Source of the DNA: Thermotogaceae bacterium
GTDB lineage: Bacteria; Thermotogota; Thermotogae; B21-G9; HyVt-16
Direction: 5' to 3'
Assembly: GCA_011043375.1 (NCBI GenBank)
Contig: DQYP01000053.1
Span: 1 to 18,737, forward strand
Length of the DNA: 18,737 bases
In this document: in pieces, positions 15,112 through 18,737 of the stretch
Layout: the number at the start of each line of letters is the position of its first letter
Numbering within the stretch: position 1 is the stretch's first letter
The notes under the pieces: generated by a model
Told to the model about the DNA's origin: nothing
Database searches by the model: none
Seen by the model: only the letters and a program-made list of their open reading frames with translations
Translations under genes and position numbers: made by a program

Positions 15112-16517
15112 AAACCAATCCAAACAAAATCCCAATGAAAGAACAATCTCCGGAAATTAGAAAAAGGAATTTTTTTGAGGTGGCTCTTGGATATACTCCT
15201 GAAGAGGCTGTTGAAGAAGCTCAGCGATGTCTCCAGTGTAAAAATGCTCCTTGTGTGAAAGGATGTCCAGTTGGAATAGATATTCCAACATTCATTTCTT
15301 TAATAAGGGAGAAAAAATTTACCGAGGCACTTGAAAAAATACGAGAGACCAATCTTCTCCCCGCGATATGTGGCAGAGTTTGTCCGCAAGAGAAGCAATG
15401 TGAGGCTCATTGCACTTTAGGAAAAATCAAAGGTTATGAACCAGTGGCTATTGGAAGGTTAGAAAGGTTCGCGGCTGATTGGGAAATTCAGAATAAGACT
15501 TTGAATATTCCTGAAATTCAAGAAAGAAAGAATAGAAAAATTGCAATAGTGGGCTCAGGCCCTGCAGGGCTTGCATGTGCTTCTTATCTTGCAAAGAAAG
15601 GTTATAGAGTTGTAATCTTTGAAGCCTTGCACGAATTTGGCGGTGTTCTCACATATGGAATCCCAGAATTTAGATTGCCAAAATCCATTGTTGCGCGTGA
15701 AATCGAAACCATAAGGACACTAGGTGTGAAATTGGTAAAAGACACTGTCGTTGGAAGGACCATAACTTTTGAAGAATTGAGAAAGGACTTTGATGCAATA
15801 TTTATTGCTACAGGGGCAGGTGCTCCAAAATTTTTGGGAATAAAAGGTACAAATCTAATTGGAATCTTTTCCGCTAATGAATTTCTAACAAGGATTAATC
15901 TTATGAAAGCATACAAATTTCCAGAGTATGATACGCCTGTTCTTAGGGGTGAAAGAGTTATAGTAGTTGGAGCAGGAAATGTCGCAATGGATGCTGCAAG
16001 AAGTGCTTTGAGAACGGGGGCTAAAGAAGTCACCGTGATATATAGACGTACTGAAAAAGAAATGCCGGCCAGAATAGAGGAATATCATCATGCTGTTGAA
16101 GAAGGGGTGAAGTTCATTTGGTTGGCAACTCCTATAGAATACTTAGGAGATGATATAGGGAAATTGAAAAAGGTAAAATGTATCAGAATGAGTTTGGCGG
16201 AACCCGATGAAAGCGGACGCCGTAGACCTGTCCCTGTGGAAAATTCTGAATTTTTGCTGGATGCTGATCTGGTTATAGAAGCAATAGGTCAAGGGCCAAA
16301 TAAGGTTCTTTTGAATGCCATATCAGATCTAGAACTTAATTCAAGAGGTTATATAAAAGTTGACCCTGAAACTATGCAAACGAATATACCAGGTGTTTAT
16401 GCTGGAGGAGATATAGTTACAGGAGCTGCAACAGTTATAGAAGCAATGGGAGCTGGGAAACGTGCGGCTTTGGCTATTGATCACTTTTTGGCTAATATCA
16501 ACAGTAAGTCTCGTTAA
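15108..16517 (+). CDS. nfnB: NADH-dependent reduced ferredoxin:NADP+ oxidoreductase, large subunit NfnB
   Basis: Large subunit (469 residues) of NfnAB, homologous to the small subunit GltD of glutamate synthase. It houses the bifurcating FAD, two [4Fe-4S] clusters and the NADP(H) site. With NfnA it couples reduced ferredoxin plus NADH to reduction of two NADP+. Cluster ligands visible are C41, C44, C49, C53 (CLQCKNAPCVKGCP) and C88, C92, C97, C102. The FAD dinucleotide motif is IVGSGPAGLACASYLAKKG (147-165), the NADP motif VVGAGNVAMDAARSALRTG (286-304), and the C-terminal FAD motif GVYAGGDIVTGAATVIEAMGAGKRAA. Start is GTG with AAAGGGTGAT upstream. The large glutamate synthase subunit is not beside it, so Nfn is much likelier than GltD. 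Its last 56 nt overlap the start of the next gene. Confidence 0.93.
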   Translation: MKTNPNKIPMKEQSPEIRKRNFFEVALGYTPEEAVEEAQRCLQCKNAPCVKGCPVGIDIPTFISLIREKKFTEALEKIRETNLLPAICGRVCPQEKQCEAHCTLGKIKGYEPVAIGRLERFAADWEIQNKTLNIPEIQERKNRKIAIVGSGPAGLACASYLAKKGYRVVIFEALHEFGGVLTYGIPEFRLPKSIVAREIETIRTLGVKLVKDTVVGRTITFEELRKDFDAIFIATGAGAPKFLGIKGTNLIGIFSANEFLTRINLMKAYKFPEYDTPVLRGERVIVVGAGNVAMDAARSALRTGAKEVTVIYRRTEKEMPARIEEYHHAVEEGVKFIWLATPIEYLGDDIGKLKKVKCIRMSLAEPDESGRRRPVPVENSEFLLDADLVIEAIGQGPNKVLLNAISDLELNSRGYIKVDPETMQTNIPGVYAGGDIVTGAATVIEAMGAGKRAALAIDHFLANINSKSR

Positions 16518-17454
16518 TTTGGCTTATTCTGAAACAAAAGTTTTGTTCAATTTGAATGATCCTCAACAGTTTAAAAAAGAGTTTTTCAATCTTATTTCTC
16601 ATGCTGATAATTATATAAAAATAGTCACCTTCAATTTCGACTTTGAGGAAATTGAGGAAATACTAATAAAAAAGAGTCTTGAAGGAGTGAAAATATTTTT
16701 AGTCGTTGATGATACGAAGAGTATTAATGTTAAATACTTGCAGTTATCAGGTATACAAGTTTTGGATGATAGAGTTTCAAATGAGCGAAATGGATTAGTT
16801 CATTCAAAATTTGTAATTATAGATGGAAGGTATGTTTGGTTCGGTTCTGCAAATATAACCGAAACTTCATTTTTAAGAGATCATAATTTTGCTTTTATAA
16901 GTGATGATGAAAGTATAATAGAAGTTTTTGAGAAAGAATTTGACAATAATTTCTTGGCTTGCAAGTTTCACAGCAGTAAAATAGATTTTTCAAATGAGAA
17001 GATCGGAATATTTTTTGCGCCTATTGGTAATATTTCACATAAAATAGCCGAAGCACTCTCGAAAGCTGATGAAGAGGTCTTGATTTGTGCTTATGCCTTT
17101 ACAAATTTTGTAATTCTCAATCAATTAAAGATCTTGGCATCCAATGGTGTGAAAGTAAGATTGATTTTAGACGAAAATTGGAATCTATACAGTAGTTTTA
17201 AATACAGTGTTTTGGAAAATGCCATAGATTTCTTTAAAATAAAATTGGACCCATTTGATGGTTTGTTACATGATAAGTTTATATTGATAGATCCTGAAAA
17301 AAACAATGGATGTGTCATCGCTGGATCTTACAATTTTACGTTATCCGCTGATACCTCAAATGATGAATTTTGCATATTTTTAAGTTCATCCAATATATTG
17401 AGAGAATTCAAAAAGGAGTTTGAAAGAATATGGGCAGAATCTCAAGAATTTTAG
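16462..17454 (+). CDS. Exported phospholipase-D-superfamily protein with two HKD motifs
   Basis: Predicted secreted or membrane-anchored phosphodiesterase of the PLD superfamily, 330 residues. Residues 1-23 look like a signal peptide (short basic start, hydrophobic core LLITFWLISTVSLVNL, probable cut after AYS). Both catalytic motifs are complete: HSKFVIID (H114, K116, D121) followed by GSANIT, and HDKFILID (H270, K272, D277) followed by GSYNFT. One chain thus forms a whole active site, whereas Nuc-type nucleases dimerise. Lipid, nucleic acid or glycan substrates are all possible in this superfamily. The start is GTG 16462 with only a weak purine-rich stretch upstream, and the signal-peptide region lies out of frame within the end of nfnB. 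A TTG at 16477 would shorten the signal. The HAD gene overlaps its end by 25 nt. Confidence 0.85.
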   Translation: MRLWLLITFWLISTVSLVNLAYSETKVLFNLNDPQQFKKEFFNLISHADNYIKIVTFNFDFEEIEEILIKKSLEGVKIFLVVDDTKSINVKYLQLSGIQVLDDRVSNERNGLVHSKFVIIDGRYVWFGSANITETSFLRDHNFAFISDDESIIEVFEKEFDNNFLACKFHSSKIDFSNEKIGIFFAPIGNISHKIAEALSKADEEVLICAYAFTNFVILNQLKILASNGVKVRLILDENWNLYSSFKYSVLENAIDFFKIKLDPFDGLLHDKFILIDPEKNNGCVIAGSYNFTLSADTSNDEFCIFLSSSNILREFKKEFERIWAESQEF

Positions 17455-18257
17455 CAGACACTTTCGTTTTCGATATAGACGGTACACTTGTGGATGAATC
17501 ACTAATGATCTCATCGAAAAACAGACAGGCATTGCATTTGTTAAACAAGAAAGGATATAGATTGATCCTTGCAAGTGGAAGAATGCTAAAGGCAGTTCGC
17601 AGGTTCATGGAAGAGCAAATCGGTTTCTGCTGTCCATGTATATCTTACAACGGTTCAATTTTGTGGGTTCCGGAAAATGGTATCATAGCTAAAACCACTA
17701 TAGATTCGAAGATTGCCGTAAAGGTATTGGATTTTTTGAGAAAAGAAGGAATACATAGACAAGCATACATCGATGATCAACTCTTCGTTGAAGAAGATAA
17801 CGATTACGTGAAAAGCTACTGTGAACGTTCTGATATAACATATACGGTCGTTAAGGATCTTATCAAACTAGTTGAGAAAAGAGGTGAAAGCATAAAACTT
17901 TTGGCGATAGCAACCGAAGAAAAATTGGATGCAGTCAAAGAAAAGGCCCGCGAGCTGTTTGGAGATTGTCTTGAGATCTTCAAGTCTTTCCCCACCTATT
18001 TGGATTTTGTTCCAAAGGGTGTGAACAAAGGATATGGCCTAAGGAAACTTTCCAAAGAATTAGGGTTCTCTTTGTATAAAACTGTCGCATTTGGTGATAA
18101 TGAGAATGATTTTGAAATGTTGAAAGAAGTTGGTTATCCTGTAGTCATAGGTGGAGCTTCTAAGAAACTTATTAATATCTCTTTTATGCACGATCCAAAT
18201 GTAAAAGAAGGAGTTTACAATGTTCTCAAAAAGATTTTGCCAGAGCTGTTTACTTGA
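17430..18257 (+). CDS. Cof-type HAD-superfamily phosphatase
   Basis: Predicted Mg2+-dependent phosphatase of the HAD IIB (Cof) subfamily, 275 residues, soluble. Motif I is FDIDGTL with nucleophile D15 and acid/base D17; motif II is S49 in LASGR; motif III is K200 in KGVNKG; motif IV is GDNEND (222-227). The cap domain between motifs II and III (about 85-190) is of the Cof type. Family members act on sugar phosphates, nucleotides or flavin-related phosphates, and specificity cannot be read here. ATG 17430 lies inside the end of the PLD gene, with AAGGAG about 12 nt upstream; the N-terminal eight residues before the first strand are slightly longer than usual. The next gene starts within its last 38 nt. 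Confidence 0.94.
   Translation: MGRISRILADTFVFDIDGTLVDESLMISSKNRQALHLLNKKGYRLILASGRMLKAVRRFMEEQIGFCCPCISYNGSILWVPENGIIAKTTIDSKIAVKVLDFLRKEGIHRQAYIDDQLFVEEDNDYVKSYCERSDITYTVVKDLIKLVEKRGESIKLLAIATEEKLDAVKEKARELFGDCLEIFKSFPTYLDFVPKGVNKGYGLRKLSKELGFSLYKTVAFGDNENDFEMLKEVGYPVVIGGASKKLINISFMHDPNVKEGVYNVLKKILPELFT
18208..18213 (+). promoter_or_regulatory. Ribosome-binding site of the last, truncated gene
   Basis: AAGGAG lies 6 nt before ATG 18220, inside the end of the HAD gene, and supports a translated gene starting there. Confidence 0.6.
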
Positions 18258-18737
18258 ATTCATCTTCTTGATTCTGATCATTACAAACCTTTTTTCTTAT
18301 CAGTTAATTTATTCAAATAATGGGATTTCTGGAAGGATTTACAATGATATCGATGAATTGAGAAAATCGGTTGGTGAATTCAATGATGCCTTGATTGGTG
18401 TTTTTATAAAACCAGATGATGTAATAGACGATGTCTCTTTTCTATGTCTTGGGAGTAGCTCAAAAGCGTTTTTAGCTGAAGAACTCGGATTTTTAATAGG
18501 AGTATATTTGAAAAAACACGGAGTAAATTTTTGTATATCAGGATTCCCATTAGTTTTATCTCCAAATGTGGAGACCGAGGTTTTAGATTCCAAAGATTTT
18601 GTTAGTTCTTCACCGTATGTTACAGCACAGATTTTGGAATTATATTATTTGGGATTGATACGTTCAGGCATCTTCCCAGTAATCGATGCTTCAAATGGAT
18701 TCGACATTGATGTAATTTCTTCTTTGAAAACCAGGGG
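18220..18737 (+). CDS. Exported protein, N-terminal part, possibly glycoside hydrolase family 3-like (cut by window end)
   Basis: Open frame of 172 codons running past the window edge without a stop. It opens with MFSKRF and a hydrophobic stretch (about 11-26, LLEFIFLILIITNLFS), a likely signal peptide or anchor. The mature part contains AEELGFLIGVYLKKHGVNF (86-104) then FPLVLSPN, and later SPYVTAQILELYYLGLIRSG, which has the rhythm of the GH3 N-terminal barrel (enzyme layer with a long-helix lead into G-x-N, then a Y-x-x-G-L helix). In real GH3 enzymes PVLDV and a KHFPGHG segment follow; here those signatures are weak or not reached. It may be a diverged, possibly non-catalytic, GH3 relative acting at the cell envelope, or another family. 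Start ATG overlaps the HAD gene by 38 nt. Confidence 0.6.
   Translation, partial: MFSKRFCQSCLLEFIFLILIITNLFSYQLIYSNNGISGRIYNDIDELRKSVGEFNDALIGVFIKPDDVIDDVSFLCLGSSSKAFLAEELGFLIGVYLKKHGVNFCISGFPLVLSPNVETEVLDSKDFVSSSPYVTAQILELYYLGLIRSGIFPVIDASNGFDIDVISSLKTR

Noticed and set aside
15602..16033. 143-codon minus-strand frame opposite nfnB
   Set aside because: Overlaps the conserved NADP-binding part of nfnB and has no recognisable protein features.
15108..16517. Glutamate synthase small subunit GltD
   Set aside because: No large subunit nearby, and it is coupled to an NfnA-type partner, so NfnB is the better assignment.

Overview
The window is a tightly packed, single-strand block of bacterial genes. 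All sixteen genes read left to right. Neighbours overlap or sit 1-17 nt apart, and there is no intergenic space longer than about 20 nt. No tRNA, rRNA, CRISPR array, insertion sequence, free-standing promoter or convincing intrinsic terminator was found. Base composition is AT-rich, estimated by eye at mid-30s percent GC. Ribosome-binding sites are strong (GGAGTG, GAGGTGG, GGGGTGAT), and about a third of the genes appear to start at TTG. These traits, together with a RecG carrying a long N-terminal extension, a type 1 IleRS with a C-terminal zinc site and an NfnA/NfnB pair, point to a member of the Thermotogota. Genus cannot be fixed from the sequence alone.

Layout. (1) 4-1251: M16-family zinc peptidase. 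(2) 1264-3424: two adjacent HD-GYP proteins, the first with a degenerate GYP motif (GVP) and the second close to canonical. (3) 3429-4088: metallo-beta-lactamase-fold hydrolase of the UlaG/UPF0173 type. (4) 4106-4639: hypoxanthine phosphoribosyltransferase. (5) 4636-4980: small single-pass protein that looks like a minor pseudopilin. (6) 4996-7365: RecG helicase. (7) 7368-7922: RsmD 16S rRNA methyltransferase. (8) 7924-8415: Mut7-C nuclease-like protein with a zinc ribbon. (9) 8396-11510: large cytoplasmic GAF-GAF-GAF-PAS histidine kinase overlapping a stand-alone receiver. (10) 11517-14273: IleRS. (11) 14278-16517: NfnA and NfnB, the electron-bifurcating NADH/ferredoxin:NADP+ oxidoreductase. 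(12) 16462-17454: exported phospholipase-D-superfamily protein with two HKD motifs; its signal-peptide region overlaps the end of nfnB. (13) 17430-18257: Cof-type HAD phosphatase. (14) 18220 to the window end: start of an exported protein with faint glycoside hydrolase family 3 resemblance, cut by the window edge.

Functional picture. Most genes are housekeeping: purine salvage, recombination repair, rRNA methylation, tRNA charging and NADPH supply. Two signalling modules lie between them: an HD-GYP pair, presumably for cyclic-dinucleotide turnover, and a soluble two-component pair with no DNA-binding output. The right end changes to exported proteins.

The most unusual items are a perfect 15-bp inverted repeat inside the nfnA coding sequence, the 56-nt nfnB/PLD overlap in which a signal peptide is encoded out of frame within nfnB, an A7 tract at the kinase/receiver overlap where slippage could fuse the two proteins, the tandem HD-GYP pair with a diverged first copy, and the pilin-like small ORF between hpt and recG. 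I did not find a clearly novel multi-gene system.
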